64,000 nucleotides of DNA from Geoanaerobacter pelophilus (GTDB lineage: Bacteria; Desulfobacterota; Desulfuromonadia; Geobacterales; DSM-12255). Positions within the stretch are counted from its first letter, which is position 1. Each line of letters opens with the position of its first letter. Shown here piece by piece: positions 34,045 to 43,508 of this stretch. The translations under genes were made by a program, and so were the position numbers. A model generated the notes under the pieces. That model had not been told where the DNA came from, searched no databases, and was given only the letters and a program-made list of their open reading frames with translations. Where the stretch lies: the NCBI RefSeq assembly GCF_018476885.1, contig NZ_JAHCVJ010000005.1, positions 62,001 through 126,000 of the forward strand, read 5' to 3'.

Positions 34045-37000
34045 GCCCGGTAGCGGACTTTATCAGCAAGCTCTCCGGTATCTTCCTGGAACCTGTTTCG
34101 CCGGAGTCAGACCAGCAACTGATTGAACTCCTGGAGGCCCGCGGTTTCGTCTTTGCCGCCAGGTCAACGGCAAATCTTCGGCTGCTTGCGGAAATATTCC
34201 CTCAAGAGACCCTGATTGCCATTACTGTGCAATCGTTGTCCGCTTCGCTTCCGGATATGGCCATAAACGGCCTGGAACGGGTTGCCGCAGTTGTTTTACA
34301 TGACCATCTTCGCACCGTCTGCTCCGTAAAAAGCAGGCTCAATCAGCTGCTGAATATCTGTGGCGCCTCACCATTCCTGACCAACACCCTCTGTCGTGAC
34401 CCCTCATATTTCGAAAACCTTTTTATCGGCAAACGGATCGATCGTCCCCGTCAGCCAGGGGAGCTACTTGCTACGCTTAAGGGTATGGTCGGCGATTCTG
34501 CTGATTATCCGGCCTTGCTGCCATTACTCCGCCGTTTCAAGTATGCCGAGGTGCTCAGGATCGCCGGTCGTGACCTGTCAGGGCTGGCACCGTTGGAAGA
34601 GGTCACCCTGGAGCTGACTCAGCTTGCTGAAGCCACTCTCAGTGTAGCGCACGATGTGGCCAGGAGATCGCTGGTTGCAGAACATGGCGAGCCACTCATG
34701 GAAACCGCCCAGGGAAAGGTCTCTGCAGAGTTGACCATCCTCGGCATGGGGAAATTGGGCGGCCAGGAGCTTAATTTTTCATCCGACATCGATATCATCT
34801 GCCTGTACTCTTCTGACAGTGGGGAAACTGAAGGCATTGACGATGGCAATGGCGGCCGGAGCGGGGTCATTTCCCTCCATGCCTTTTTTGTCAAGCAGTC
34901 GGAGATGATTGCAAAGGCCATATCGCATGTTACTGACGACGGTTTTGTCTTTCGCGTGGACCTGGGGCTCAGGCCGGAAGGTAAGGGGGGAGACCTGGCG
35001 ATTTCTCTCCGTTCAGCCGAAGTCTACTACGAGCTGTGGGGGCAGTCGTGGGAGCGCTCGGCAATGTTGAAGGCGCGACCGGTGGCCGGGTCTCTGGAGC
35101 TCGGCGAGAAGTTCCTGAATGCGATCGAACCTTTCATCTATCGCAAGTACCTTGATTACAACCTGATCGAGGACATGATGGGGATGAAGAAGAAGATTGA
35201 TGCTTCGCTTGCTCGTGAACGGGAAGGCGAGTACAACATCAAGCTCGGCCGCGGTGGGATTCGCGAGATCGAGTTCTTCATTCAGGCGCTGCAGCTTGTT
35301 TATGCCGGGAAAAACAAGGCACTGCGTGAACGCAACTCGTTGAAGGCGCTTGATGTCCTGAGAAATGCCAGGATCATCAGAGATGACGACCACCATGACC
35401 TCTGCGAGGCTTACCGGTTTCTGAGGACTGTTGAGCATCGCATTCAGGTGGTTCAGGAACGGCAGACCCACAGTCTGCCTCGTAAGGATGACGAGTACGC
35501 GGCGCTGGCCAGGAGATGCGGTTTTCTTCGATCGAATGGAGTTGAACGGTTTCGCCAGACGCTTGAAAGCCACAGGGGTAATGTCTCAGCCATATACGGC
35601 GGGCTTTTCCTTGAGCGCGACCAAAAACTGCACGAAGAAGTCAGCCCTGAAGTTTACACCTTCTTTGACCATCGCGCTGACTCTGATCTGATTAAGGACA
35701 TGCTTGCGGAGCGCCGTTTCGAGAGTGTGGACACTGCTTACAACAACCTGCTGATATTGCGTGACGGGCCGTTACGGGCCAACCTGACCGAAAGGGCTCG
35801 CCGAATACTCGAAAAGATCGCGCCCCTGCTTCTCCAGGAGATCTTTGCTTCCCCTGATCCGGACATGGCCTTGTCAAACCTGGAGCGGTTTCTCTCAGCC
35901 GTTGGCTCTCGATCGACATTTTACGCCCTCCTGGCTGAGAATCGCCAAGTGCTGAAGCTCCTGGTTTCACTCTTCGGGGTTTCCGAATTCCTTTCAAAGA
36001 TTTTCATCGGTCATCCGGAAATCCTTGACAGCATGGTGGCAAAGACCTATGCGTCGGCATTAAAAGAGCCGGATTTCATGAAAGAGGAACTGACCTCTCT
36101 TCTTGATAAGGCGGTTGATTTTGAAGAGAGTCTTGACATCATCAGGCGCTACCGACATGAGGAGTTTCTTCGGATCGGGATGAACGACATCTACGGGAAG
36201 TTCGGTCAAACCGAAATTGCCACTCAGCTGACAAACCTTGCAGAGGTTTGTCTGGCAGCAGCCTTCGATCTTGCCCAAAAGGAGCTTACCCGTTTCGGTA
36301 ACCCTCAATATACGGATGTCAACGGCACCAGTGTCCCGGCATCATTTGCCATACTGGCCATGGGTAAGATGGGTGGCCGAGAGCTGAATTACCATTCTGA
36401 TCTTGATATCATCTACATCTATGATCATCAGGGGTACACCGACGGCGAAAAACAGATAAGCAATCACGAGTATTTTGCAAAGCTCGGCCAGAAGATCATC
36501 ATGATTCTCACCACTCAGACCAGGGAAGGGTATGTCTACAAGATCGACACCCGTCTCCGACCATCAGGTAATGCCGGCCCGCTGGTAACCTCATTGGAGT
36601 CATTTCGGGATTACCATCGCCGGGAATCCCAGGTGTGGGAACGGCAGGCGTTGACCAAATCGCGGGTTGTGCTTGGCGATGAACTGCTTGCTGATTCGAT
36701 CGACGAAGTGGTGAGGCAGTCAGTCTATGGCAGTGGGATCGAGGGGTCGGTTCGCCAGGAGATCCATCGTCTCAGGATGCGGATGGAAAACGAGATTGCC
36801 CGTGAGAGCGAGGGTAATTACAATATCAAGACCGGTCGTGGCGGCATGGTGGATGTGGAATTCATTGTCCAGTACCTGCAACTGGGCCACGGCCACACCA
36901 TCCCGGATATACGAAATACCAATACCCTGGTGTCGTTGAAGGCTTTAAGGGCGAATGGCGTTCTTTCACCGGAGGATGGGGAATCGCTGATTGATGGTTA

Positions 37001-37214
37001 TAAGTTTCTCCGCCGCCTTGAAAACAGGCTTAGAATCATTCACGATTATTCTATGAATGATCTAGGAGGTTCAAAAAGTTACCTGAATAAGCTTGCCTTG
37101 CGTCTCGGCTATGACCCGAAGTTGAAAAACCCTGGTGAGGCCTTAATGAAGGAATACGAGCTGGTGACAGACTCTGTTCGGGAAGTATATGCCAGGATTC
37201 TGGGTGACGAGTGA
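34041..37214 (+). CDS. glnE: glutamine synthetase adenylyltransferase/deadenylase
   Basis: A 1057-residue two-domain regulator of glutamine synthetase. It has two nucleotidyltransferase modules: the first with [17 protein letters not shown] (about residue 245), the second with [18 protein letters not shown] (about 775), each followed by a PII-uridylyltransferase-like helical part with [13 protein letters not shown] and [13 protein letters not shown]. The N-terminal half removes AMP, the C-terminal half adds it, in response to nitrogen state via PII. Length is close to that of other deltaproteobacterial GlnE. Confidence 0.96.
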   Translation: MSPVADFISKLSGIFLEPVSPESDQQLIELLEARGFVFAARSTANLRLLAEIFPQETLIAITVQSLSASLPDMAINGLERVAAVVLHDHLRTVCSVKSRLNQLLNICGASPFLTNTLCRDPSYFENLFIGKRIDRPRQPGELLATLKGMVGDSADYPALLPLLRRFKYAEVLRIAGRDLSGLAPLEEVTLELTQLAEATLSVAHDVARRSLVAEHGEPLMETAQGKVSAELTILGMGKLGGQELNFSSDIDIICLYSSDSGETEGIDDGNGGRSGVISLHAFFVKQSEMIAKAISHVTDDGFVFRVDLGLRPEGKGGDLAISLRSAEVYYELWGQSWERSAMLKARPVAGSLELGEKFLNAIEPFIYRKYLDYNLIEDMMGMKKKIDASLAREREGEYNIKLGRGGIREIEFFIQALQLVYAGKNKALRERNSLKALDVLRNARIIRDDDHHDLCEAYRFLRTVEHRIQVVQERQTHSLPRKDDEYAALARRCGFLRSNGVERFRQTLESHRGNVSAIYGGLFLERDQKLHEEVSPEVYTFFDHRADSDLIKDMLAERRFESVDTAYNNLLILRDGPLRANLTERARRILEKIAPLLLQEIFASPDPDMALSNLERFLSAVGSRSTFYALLAENRQVLKLLVSLFGVSEFLSKIFIGHPEILDSMVAKTYASALKEPDFMKEELTSLLDKAVDFEESLDIIRRYRHEEFLRIGMNDIYGKFGQTEIATQLTNLAEVCLAAAFDLAQKELTRFGNPQYTDVNGTSVPASFAILAMGKMGGRELNYHSDLDIIYIYDHQGYTDGEKQISNHEYFAKLGQKIIMILTTQTREGYVYKIDTRLRPSGNAGPLVTSLESFRDYHRRESQVWERQALTKSRVVLGDELLADSIDEVVRQSVYGSGIEGSVRQEIHRLRMRMENEIARESEGNYNIKTGRGGMVDVEFIVQYLQLGHGHTIPDIRNTNTLVSLKALRANGVLSPEDGESLIDGYKFLRRLENRLRIIHDYSMNDLGGSKSYLNKLALRLGYDPKLKNPGEALMKEYELVTDSVREVYARILGDE

Positions 37215-37408
37215 TGAGCCCCAAAAACCTCTATCTTCTTGGTTTGGAGGAGTCCCCCAATCGTCAGCCGGATATTCACGAAATGATCCGCAGTCTGAAA
37301 AATGAGATTAGCCGCGGTGAAGAGGTTTATTCCCGTGATGAGCTTGCCATACTTGAGCGGAAACTCCATGAATGCCAGGAGTTTCTGCGGGCCATGACAC
37401 AAACTTGA
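37214..37408 (+). CDS. small hypothetical helical protein
   Basis: A 64-residue frame starting at the ATG that overlaps the glnE stop (TGATG); a GTG three bases earlier is an alternative. The product looks helical and charged (MIRSLKNEISRGEEV, SRDELAILERKLHECQEFL), with no signal or membrane segment. It is probably translationally coupled to glnE. It overlaps the next gene by 37 nt in another frame, which makes that gene's start or this gene's end worth checking. Family not recognised. Confidence 0.65.
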   Translation: MSPKNLYLLGLEESPNRQPDIHEMIRSLKNEISRGEEVYSRDELAILERKLHECQEFLRAMTQT

Positions 37409-38067
37409 CAGAACGGCTCCTTGACATATATGCCAGGCTCTACCGTCATTTCGGGCCGTGTAACTGGTGGCCGGCTGACTCTCCATTTGAGGTTTGTGTG
37501 GGTGCCATACTCACCCAGAACACCAATTGGGGGAATGTTGAAAAGGCCGTGGCAAATCTGAAAAGAGGAGGGGTGCTTTCCCCCGATGGTTTGAAGGGGG
37601 TCTCATTGGTCGCGCTGGCAGAGATGATCCGTCCTGCCGGTTATTTCAATGTCAAGAGCCGACGGTTAAAGTCTTTTGTGGATTGGCTGTGGGATCGGTA
37701 CGATGGCAGTATTGACCGAATGTCTTCTGTCCCGCTGGATGCTATCCGTGATGAATTGCTGGCGGTACATGGGGTCGGTCGCGAGACCTGCGATTCGATA
37801 CTGCTCTATGCCGGCAACTATCCGACTTTTGTGGTTGATGCCTATACTGGGAGGCTTTTTTCCCGGCTTGGGGTTATCGACGGCACGGCTGATTACGAGA
37901 CCACCCGTACGCTTTTTATGACACATCTGCAAGCCGATGTTGCGCTTTATAATGAGTTTCACGCCCTCATTGTCTTACAATGCAAGGAATTCTGCAGGAA
38001 AAAGCCGGTTTGCGGAGACTGCATCTTGAAAGAGATTTGCGGAACAACTGCATTGCAGAAGAATTGA
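37372..38067 (+). CDS. endonuclease III-family DNA glycosylase without the catalytic Lys
   Basis: A 231-residue HhH-GPD protein. The hairpin motif reads VHGVGRETCDSILLYAG: the Lys used by endonuclease III (GVGRKTAN) is Glu here, while the catalytic Asp remains in FVVDAYTGRLFSRL. A C-terminal cluster motif CRKKPVCGDCILKEIC suggests [4Fe-4S]. These features fit the monofunctional methylpurine glycosylases (MagIII/MpgII type) better than Nth. The start is uncertain: ATG at 37372 overlaps the previous frame by 37 nt and lacks a clear ribosome binding site; TTG at 37405 is an alternative. Confidence 0.87.
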   Translation: MPGVSAGHDTNLTERLLDIYARLYRHFGPCNWWPADSPFEVCVGAILTQNTNWGNVEKAVANLKRGGVLSPDGLKGVSLVALAEMIRPAGYFNVKSRRLKSFVDWLWDRYDGSIDRMSSVPLDAIRDELLAVHGVGRETCDSILLYAGNYPTFVVDAYTGRLFSRLGVIDGTADYETTRTLFMTHLQADVALYNEFHALIVLQCKEFCRKKPVCGDCILKEICGTTALQKN

Positions 38068-38086
38068 ATGGTTTGCTGAAATTGTG

Positions 38087-39019
38087 TCAGTGAGTTACCT
38101 GCTGCAGGGTAATAACCCGGTTGCGCCCTTCCGATTTCGCCCGGTACAAACCCTCGTCCGCTATTCTGATCAGGTCATCCACAGAGTCGAGTCCCGGCAT
38201 CGGGAAGGTTGCCACCCCAATGCTGATAGTAATCTTCAGCGTCTGAAGCTTGTTGGAAAAGCTTGACTGTTGAGTAGCGGCACGGATTCTCTCTGCAACC
38301 GTGATCGCTTCGTCCAGAGGGGTTTCCGGAAGGATTGCCACGAACTCCTCCCCACCGTAACGAGCAGCTACGTCATAAGTCCTCAGGTGTTTCTTGATCA
38401 CATTCGCAATATTCACCAGGACGATATCGCCGAGTTGATGGCCATAGGTATCGTTCACTTTCTTGAAATGGTCAATATCCATGAGGAGAATGGAGATTGG
38501 TGACCCTTTACGGGCGGTCCGTTGGATCTCCCGGTCGAGAACTTCCATCATGTAGCGTCGGTTGAAAAGTTGCGTGAGTGGGTCAGTGTTGGACAGCTCT
38601 TTGAGCATTTCATTGGAACGTTTGAGTTCATCCTGCAGCAGTTTGAGCTTTAGCTGCACCTTAACCCGGGCAACCAACTCCCCTGGATCAAACGGTTTGG
38701 TGACATAATCGCTTGCGCCTTGCTCAAGCCCCTTTATCTTTAGTTCACGAGTCTCACGTGCGGTTAGGATTATTACAGGGATATTTTTCAGGTCATCACG
38801 CGATCTTACCATGGTGATGAACTTGAAACCGTCCATGCGTGGCATTTCCAGATCGCAAAGAATCAGATCGATGGTCGGATTGTCGATCAGAATTTTAAAA
38901 CCTTCCAGGCCATCCCGCGCCTGCAGGTAATGATCGCAGAAAGATACCGATTGCAGGGTCTGAATGATCTGTTCCCTTACTTTATCGGAATCGTCGATTA
39001 TCAGCATTTTTACTGACAT
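38087..39019 (-). CDS. response regulator with GGDEF output (PleD-like)
   Basis: A 310-residue protein starting at MSVKMLIIDDSD; an upstream Met is possible. A receiver domain (about 1-120; phosphoacceptor Asp in LILCDLEMPRMDG, Lys in DYVTKPFDPGEL) is joined by a coiled linker to a GGDEF domain (about 150-305) with active GGEEF and an RTYD inhibitory site. Phosphorylation should trigger dimerisation and cyclic di-GMP synthesis. It is the last gene of the rsmB-rpe-NUDIX run; no histidine kinase is adjacent. Confidence 0.93.
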   Translation of the reverse strand: MSVKMLIIDDSDKVREQIIQTLQSVSFCDHYLQARDGLEGFKILIDNPTIDLILCDLEMPRMDGFKFITMVRSRDDLKNIPVIILTARETRELKIKGLEQGASDYVTKPFDPGELVARVKVQLKLKLLQDELKRSNEMLKELSNTDPLTQLFNRRYMMEVLDREIQRTARKGSPISILLMDIDHFKKVNDTYGHQLGDIVLVNIANVIKKHLRTYDVAARYGGEEFVAILPETPLDEAITVAERIRAATQQSSFSNKLQTLKITISIGVATFPMPGLDSVDDLIRIADEGLYRAKSEGRNRVITLQQVTH

Positions 39020-39026
39020 TGGCTGC

Positions 39027-39611
39027 CTATTGGCCCCTCTCAAAAACAACATCTAGAAAGTTCTTCACGATTTCTGCGGTCATCCCCCAGATGTCATCGC
39101 CATTGAATCTGAAAAAGTATACCGGATAGTTTCTACCTTGCCACCCCCATTCTTCAATTCTAAAGAAAAAAGGGTCCATTAGGTGCGTTAGCGGCACCTC
39201 AATTACCTTATCGATCTCAGACCGGTTTAACTTTAAGGGGAACTGATCGGAAATGAAACCGACGTATGGCGACACATTGTAGTGGTGGATCGAATAAACA
39301 TCGTCCAGCGGTCCAAGGATGTCCACATTTGCCGGATCTATGCCAACCTCTTCCCATGTCTCCCGCAAAGCCGCATCTCTGGAGTGCTCTTCTGGGTTGC
39401 ACACTCCTCCTGGAAAAGATATTTCACCTGCGTGGTGATTGAGCTGTGCCGACCTTTTGGTTAGCAGGAGGTGCAGCTCTCCTCTTTTGAGAAACAGGGG
39501 CACCAGCACTGCCGCAGGAACAGGCCCGGGAGGCAGCACTTTGCGCTGACGAGATGAGAGGAGGCAGCGGACTCGCTGGAGAAAGTTGTCAGAGTACCGG
39601 TTCTCGTGCAA
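39027..39611 (-). CDS. CoA-pyrophosphatase-type NUDIX hydrolase
   Basis: A 194-residue NUDIX enzyme. The signature [21 protein letters not shown] is the UPF0035/CoAse mark, followed by a NUDIX box ending in [11 protein letters not shown]. Members split coenzyme A or acyl-CoA into phosphopantetheine and 3',5'-ADP. The gene overlaps the end of rpe by 23 nt. The box is complete with its Glu residues, so activity is likely. Confidence 0.9.
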   Translation of the reverse strand: MHENRYSDNFLQRVRCLLSSRQRKVLPPGPVPAAVLVPLFLKRGELHLLLTKRSAQLNHHAGEISFPGGVCNPEEHSRDAALRETWEEVGIDPANVDILGPLDDVYSIHHYNVSPYVGFISDQFPLKLNRSEIDKVIEVPLTHLMDPFFFRIEEWGWQGRNYPVYFFRFNGDDIWGMTAEIVKNFLDVVFERGQ

Positions 39612-40254
39612 GCCGTTTCAATTCATTGATCGTTGCAGAGTAATCACTGCTGCCGAAAACAGCGCTGCCAGCGACAAAGACATCGGCACCGGCATGAGCG
39701 ATTCTGGCAATGTTGTCGATTTTGACGCCGCCATCTACTTCGAGTTCGGTTTCAAGGCCTTTTCGGTCGAGCATGCCGCGCAGTGCCTGGATCTTGGGGA
39801 TACATGCTTCAATGAAGGACTGCCCCCCAAATCCAGGGTTTACAGTCATCAGCAGCACCAGATCGAGATCGTCAAGGACATAATCGAGGTGTTGCAAAGG
39901 GGTCGCAGGATTAAGCGAAACCCCGGCTTTCTTGCCGAGTGACTTGATCAGTTGCACCGTACGGTGTAGATGCCAACATGCCTCGGCATGCACCACTATG
40001 ATGTCGGCTCCGGCTGAGGCAAAATCGGGGATGTACCGGTCGGGGTCGGTAATCATTAGATGGACGTCAAGCGGCAGATCAGTGACCTTGCGGACGGCAT
40101 CAACAATTAATGGGCCGATTGTTATGTTTGGCACAAAATGTCCATCCATGACATCGATATGGATGTAGTCGGCTCCTGCGGCCGCCACTGCCCTTACTTC
40201 GTCTCCGAGCCGGGAAAAGTCTGCTGAAAGAATCGAAGGAGCTATCTTCTTCAT
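39589..40254 (-). CDS. rpe: ribulose-phosphate 3-epimerase
   Basis: A 221-residue TIM-barrel epimerase interconverting ribulose-5-phosphate and xylulose-5-phosphate. Motifs are [41 protein letters not shown] and EVDGGV, with the metal His and catalytic Asp residues present. The start at 40254 has AGGAGAA upstream and overlaps the rsmB stop by ATGA; longer in-frame starts lie inside rsmB. Confidence 0.96.
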   Translation of the reverse strand: MKKIAPSILSADFSRLGDEVRAVAAAGADYIHIDVMDGHFVPNITIGPLIVDAVRKVTDLPLDVHLMITDPDRYIPDFASAGADIIVVHAEACWHLHRTVQLIKSLGKKAGVSLNPATPLQHLDYVLDDLDLVLLMTVNPGFGGQSFIEACIPKIQALRGMLDRKGLETELEVDGGVKIDNIARIAHAGADVFVAGSAVFGSSDYSATINELKRLAREPVL

Positions 40255-41606
40255 AATTTCTCCTGTCTCCTTAACCGTGCTGCAAAAAATCCGTCCATGC
40301 CGTGCTGGTGCGGCCATGGACGAAAATACCCCTGATTGCTGCACAGGATAGCGTATTGAGGACGAAAAACCCGAATATCTTCTAACACAAAATTATTATG
40401 CCGTGAAAGAAAATCATCTACTATACACTCGTTTTCCCGGATCGTCGTGGAGCAGGTCGCATAGACCAGGACTCCGCCCGGTGCCACGGCAGACGAGGCA
40501 TTGGCCAGGATAAGGCGCTGACGTTGAGCAAGTGCTTCGATATCATCCGGGCTTTTCCACCACTTGCCTTCGGGATTCCGCCGTAGAACGCCGAGTCCCG
40601 AGCAGGGGGCGTCCACCAGCACCTTGGAGAAAGAGTTTGCCAGAGAAGAGGCAAGCGGTTTTTCTGCGTCCATTAACGCAGCCCCCACTATTCCGGTACC
40701 AAGGCGCTTTGCCAATTGCTGCACCTGAGCCAATCGGCGGGGATTGCTGTCGCAGGCCACAACTTCACCAGTGTTCCCCATTAGTTCGGCGATGCCAGTG
40801 GCTTTTCCTCCTGGAGCGGCACAAACATCCAGCACCCGGTCGCCGGGGGCTGGGTCGAGAATCAGGGCAGCCAGTTGCGATGCCTCATCCTGGATGGTGA
40901 ACAGCCCTTGCTGATAGCTGTTTAGCACGGTCAACGGTGTGCGCGAAGAAATCTGGATGCCGAGTGGTGAGAATCTACATGGTCTGGCCGGCACCTCTTC
41001 TGCCGCAAGAGTTTCGATGAGTTGTTCTCTTGAGTTTTTAAGCGTGTTTGCCCTGATGGTAAGCGGCGGTGCTTCACTCATTGCTTCGGCAAGCAGTTCC
41101 GCTTCCTCCGGCCCGAGCTGTCCCAGCCAAGCTTTTGCGATCCATTGCGGGACAGAATGACGGGCAGCCATCCATTCCGCCTGGTTTTTGGCCTTGTCCG
41201 GCCAAGTTATGGCGTCACGTTTGCGGTCTGCCTCTCTGAGGACTGCATTGACGAAACCGGGGGCCTTTGGTGCAAGGATCTTGGCGAGCTTGACGGTTTC
41301 ATTGACCGCCGCAGAAACCGGAACGCGGTCCAGAAACAGCAGCTGATAGAGGCCGAGTCGCAGCAGAATCAGCACAGACCGTTCAATCCGATCAATTTTT
41401 ACGCTGGAAAACAGACTGATGACATGGTCGAGCGTTCCCTGGCGACGCAACACACCATAGACGAGCTCGGTCAGCAGCCCCCGGTCAAGCCCCTTGATGG
41501 CGCCATGGGAGAGTTCCTGATCCAGCAGGATGTCTGCATAGGAGCGCTCTTTGGCTATTCTGTTGAGTATCAGGAATGCTGCGTGACGCGGGTTGACAGT
41601 TGCCAA
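40251..41606 (-). CDS. rsmB: 16S rRNA (cytosine-967-C5)-methyltransferase
   Basis: A 451-residue RsmB. An N-terminal NusB-like RNA-binding domain (about 1-140) precedes the SAM-dependent domain with [37 protein letters not shown] and ATCST, where the two Cys are the paired catalytic residues of m5C methyltransferases. TGAGGA lies before the start. It heads the rsmB-rpe-NUDIX-GGDEF run. Confidence 0.95.
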   Translation of the reverse strand: MATVNPRHAAFLILNRIAKERSYADILLDQELSHGAIKGLDRGLLTELVYGVLRRQGTLDHVISLFSSVKIDRIERSVLILLRLGLYQLLFLDRVPVSAAVNETVKLAKILAPKAPGFVNAVLREADRKRDAITWPDKAKNQAEWMAARHSVPQWIAKAWLGQLGPEEAELLAEAMSEAPPLTIRANTLKNSREQLIETLAAEEVPARPCRFSPLGIQISSRTPLTVLNSYQQGLFTIQDEASQLAALILDPAPGDRVLDVCAAPGGKATGIAELMGNTGEVVACDSNPRRLAQVQQLAKRLGTGIVGAALMDAEKPLASSLANSFSKVLVDAPCSGLGVLRRNPEGKWWKSPDDIEALAQRQRLILANASSAVAPGGVLVYATCSTTIRENECIVDDFLSRHNNFVLEDIRVFRPQYAILCSNQGYFRPWPHQHGMDGFFAARLRRQEKL

Positions 41607-41656
41607 TGTGTGGTCCTCAGATATTGCGCGCTATCGGGATTGATGCCTTAGGAGAA

Positions 41657-41693
41657 ACAAAAACGAGACTCCTGCTGTGCAACAGGAGTCTCG
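41657..41693 (-). terminator. terminator of tatA
   Basis: On the - strand, CGAGACTCCTG pairs with CAGGAGTCTCG (41664-41674/41683-41693) around an 8-nt loop, followed by TTTTTGTTT. It separates tatA from rsmB. Confidence 0.88.
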
Positions 41694-41717
41694 CCTAGGT
41701 GAAGTGGGGGCAACTTT

Positions 41718-41909
41718 TCAGGCGTTCTTGTTGTCGTCTGAGTCCTTGCGCGGCTTGATCTCGATTTCGTCTTTACCTTCTGATGCCTTTTTGAAATTCC
41801 TGATACTCTTTCCCAGCGCGCCACCTATCTCAGGGAGCCGACTGGCACCAAAAATAACTACGACTATTACAAGTATCACTATCAGTTCCGGCATGCCAAA
41901 TCCGAACAT
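41718..41909 (-). CDS. tatA: twin-arginine translocase subunit TatA/TatE
   Basis: A 63-residue protein with the TatA plan: short N-terminus MFGFGMPE, one membrane helix ([28 protein letters not shown] with the hinge FGASRLPE), an amphipathic helix and a charged tail. It forms the translocation pore for folded, often cofactor-bearing, exported proteins. AGGAGA precedes the start. No tatC is nearby. Confidence 0.93.
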   Translation of the reverse strand: MFGFGMPELIVILVIVVVIFGASRLPEIGGALGKSIRNFKKASEGKDEIEIKPRKDSDDNKNA

Positions 41910-42052
41910 ACAGTTCTCCTCTCAGGAAAAATTAATGACGTAGTATGGCACCACAGCTGTAAAAAATCAAGGGCAAGCTAAAGACTCAGCCGGAGTTGTG
42001 CTGGTGAAGGCAGGCAGAAATCTCTCCATAAGTTGGAATTGTTTGAGAATCA

Positions 42053-42086
42053 AAAAAAGAGGGGCAGCGCATGCCCCCTCTTTTTT
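42053..42086. terminator. terminator of the tetraheme cytochrome gene
   Basis: AAAAAAGAGGGG and CCCCCTCTTTTTT pair across a short loop. It lies just past the - strand cytochrome stop and has T-runs in both directions. Confidence 0.85.
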
Positions 42087-42110
42087 CACAACCAGCTGGA
42101 ACTTCGGAAA

Positions 42111-42806
42111 TTACTTCTTGTGGCAAGCTAGGCAAAGCGCGCTGTTTTTGTTGTCTCTGCGGAGGAACTTGCCGAACTCGTCGTCATGAACCTTGTGGCA
42201 GCTGGCGCACTCCATCATAGTTCCAGAAGTGCCACCGGTAAGTCCAGAGTTAAAGAACGGGTAGCTACCACCGGAAACGGTACCGAGGCTCACTGCTGCA
42301 GCAGCTCTCGGATGAAGGGTGGCATCAGTGCTTTGAGCGGTGTCATAGTCGAACCCTACCGGATGAGAGGCGGAAAGGTTAACGCCGAGCTGGTCGCCTC
42401 TGTCAGGCGAAATAGCTACGTTGTTTGTAGTCATGGTATGACCCATGGAGTTCTTGATGTTGCCGAGTTTTGTTACGCCGTCATGGCAGCTCATGCAGAA
42501 GAGGGAAACGCTGCTATCAGCAAATGCAGATGCTTGCGTGGCGGCGGTCAGGGTCGGGCTGGTCTTGTAAAGAGTGAAGCCGGCGCCTGAAGGGTTGTTC
42601 CTGTTCCAGAGGGGGATTGCCTGTACCGGGTTGTGCGGGGTGTGGCAGTAGATGCAGATTTCGTCTGCTCCAAGCGAATACCTGCTGCTGTTTACGCCTG
42701 CACCGGATAGATCGTGGGCGGTTCCGACGATTGAACCTAGACCATATGCTGCGGTTGCCCCTGCTGCTAGTGCTGCTGCTGCGAGTACGATAATGTGCTT
42801 TTTCAT
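42111..42806 (-). CDS. exported tetraheme c-type cytochrome, OmcE-like
   Basis: A 231-residue protein with a signal peptide (MKKHIIVLAAAALAAGATAAYG) and four heme c motifs: CIYCH, CMSCH, CASCH and CLACH. Extra His residues (HDLSG, HTPHN, SHPVGF, LHPRAA, HKVHDDEF) can give bis-His ligation. The EICIYCHTPHN...IPLWNR block and spacing recall OmcE, the Geobacter tetraheme cytochrome that polymerises into filaments. It may thus be an extracellular electron conduit, or a periplasmic relative. AGGAGG lies before ATG. Identity as the OmcE orthologue is not established. Confidence 0.85.
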   Translation of the reverse strand: MKKHIIVLAAAALAAGATAAYGLGSIVGTAHDLSGAGVNSSRYSLGADEICIYCHTPHNPVQAIPLWNRNNPSGAGFTLYKTSPTLTAATQASAFADSSVSLFCMSCHDGVTKLGNIKNSMGHTMTTNNVAISPDRGDQLGVNLSASHPVGFDYDTAQSTDATLHPRAAAAVSLGTVSGGSYPFFNSGLTGGTSGTMMECASCHKVHDDEFGKFLRRDNKNSALCLACHKK

Positions 42807-43508
42807 TTCTTCCCTCCTGATAAAGTGTTAATACATGGGATTAATTCCCTTTTATTGGAAAAAGCAAATTGTGTGCCTTGTCTAATGTTTAGTTAATGCG
42901 CTAAAATGATTCAGCTATTGCAATTGAATGTAAAGGCTGTGGCCAAATAACAGAAGTAAATAGCTGTTTATGGTTATATGGCTGAGTTTGGCTATTTGAC
43001 TGATATTTGAAAGCGCTCGGGATACAATTGTGGATCGTGGAGGGGATAGACAGGCGAAAGATGAGTATGTCTTATGGAGGATTGAAAATAGGCTACTTAA
43101 ATGAACCCGCGCATAGGGAAACCCCACCGAAGATAGCTTTGAAAAGGTTCGATGGGGTTTCTACAAGGGGAAGGAGCCTTGTAAAGGGCATTTTATATTT
43201 AAATTGAAGTATGTCAATTAAAAAAAATTATAAATTCTGCGTGGGTTTATAGATATTCACTTTGTTCATATAATTGTTCTGTTGCATGCCATAGCCATTA
43301 TTTAAGTTCTGTGAAGATTAGATAGTCTTTCTGATTATCTGTCGCTAATCTTGTGATATGTTTTTCTGGTGGCATGTGGCCGTGTCGCCTGGGAACGAGT
43401 AAAGTCGAGGGACAGATGGCCAGATATCGGAGCGGGAACCTCTTCCATATTCAAACACGGGATTTCTCCGCTACATGACTTGACTGATACATGGTATCAT
43501 AATCAGCT
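42807..43508. other. 702-nt structured, AT-rich gap before uvrB
   Basis: No gene is convincing here. The cytochrome promoter must lie in 42830-42950 (- strand). 43020-43185 has strong hairpins, listed separately. A TGGCC/GGCCA pairing with inner TGTC/GACA occurs near 43375-43430. Between 43200 and 43350 the sequence is AT-rich without clear signals. A 66-residue frame at 43007-43207 coincides with the hairpins and is doubtful. Confidence 0.5.
43020..43185 (+). ncRNA. candidate structured RNA with paired hairpins and GGA motifs
   Basis: GAAACCCCA (43118-43126) pairs exactly with TGGGGTTTC (43153-43161), extended inside by CGAA/TTCG. Directly after it, TACAAGG (43162-43168) pairs with CCTTGTA (43177-43183) around the purine loop GGAAGGAG. 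Several GGA motifs occur upstream (GTGGAGGGG, ATGGAGGA). The strand is uncertain; no T-run follows. It may be a leader, a small RNA or a mobile-element relic. It does not match riboswitch motifs I know. Confidence 0.4.

Noticed and set aside
43020-43200. Group II intron, retron or GEMM riboswitch explanation for the structured gap
   Set aside because: No reverse transcriptase gene, no intron domain V-like hairpin and no GEMM core were seen.
43007-43207. 66-residue frame in the gap before uvrB
   Set aside because: It coincides with strong hairpins, has no good ribosome binding site, and its product matches nothing I know.
43440-43508. LexA-type operator before uvrB
   Set aside because: No palindrome resembling known LexA boxes was visible in the upstream 70 nt.
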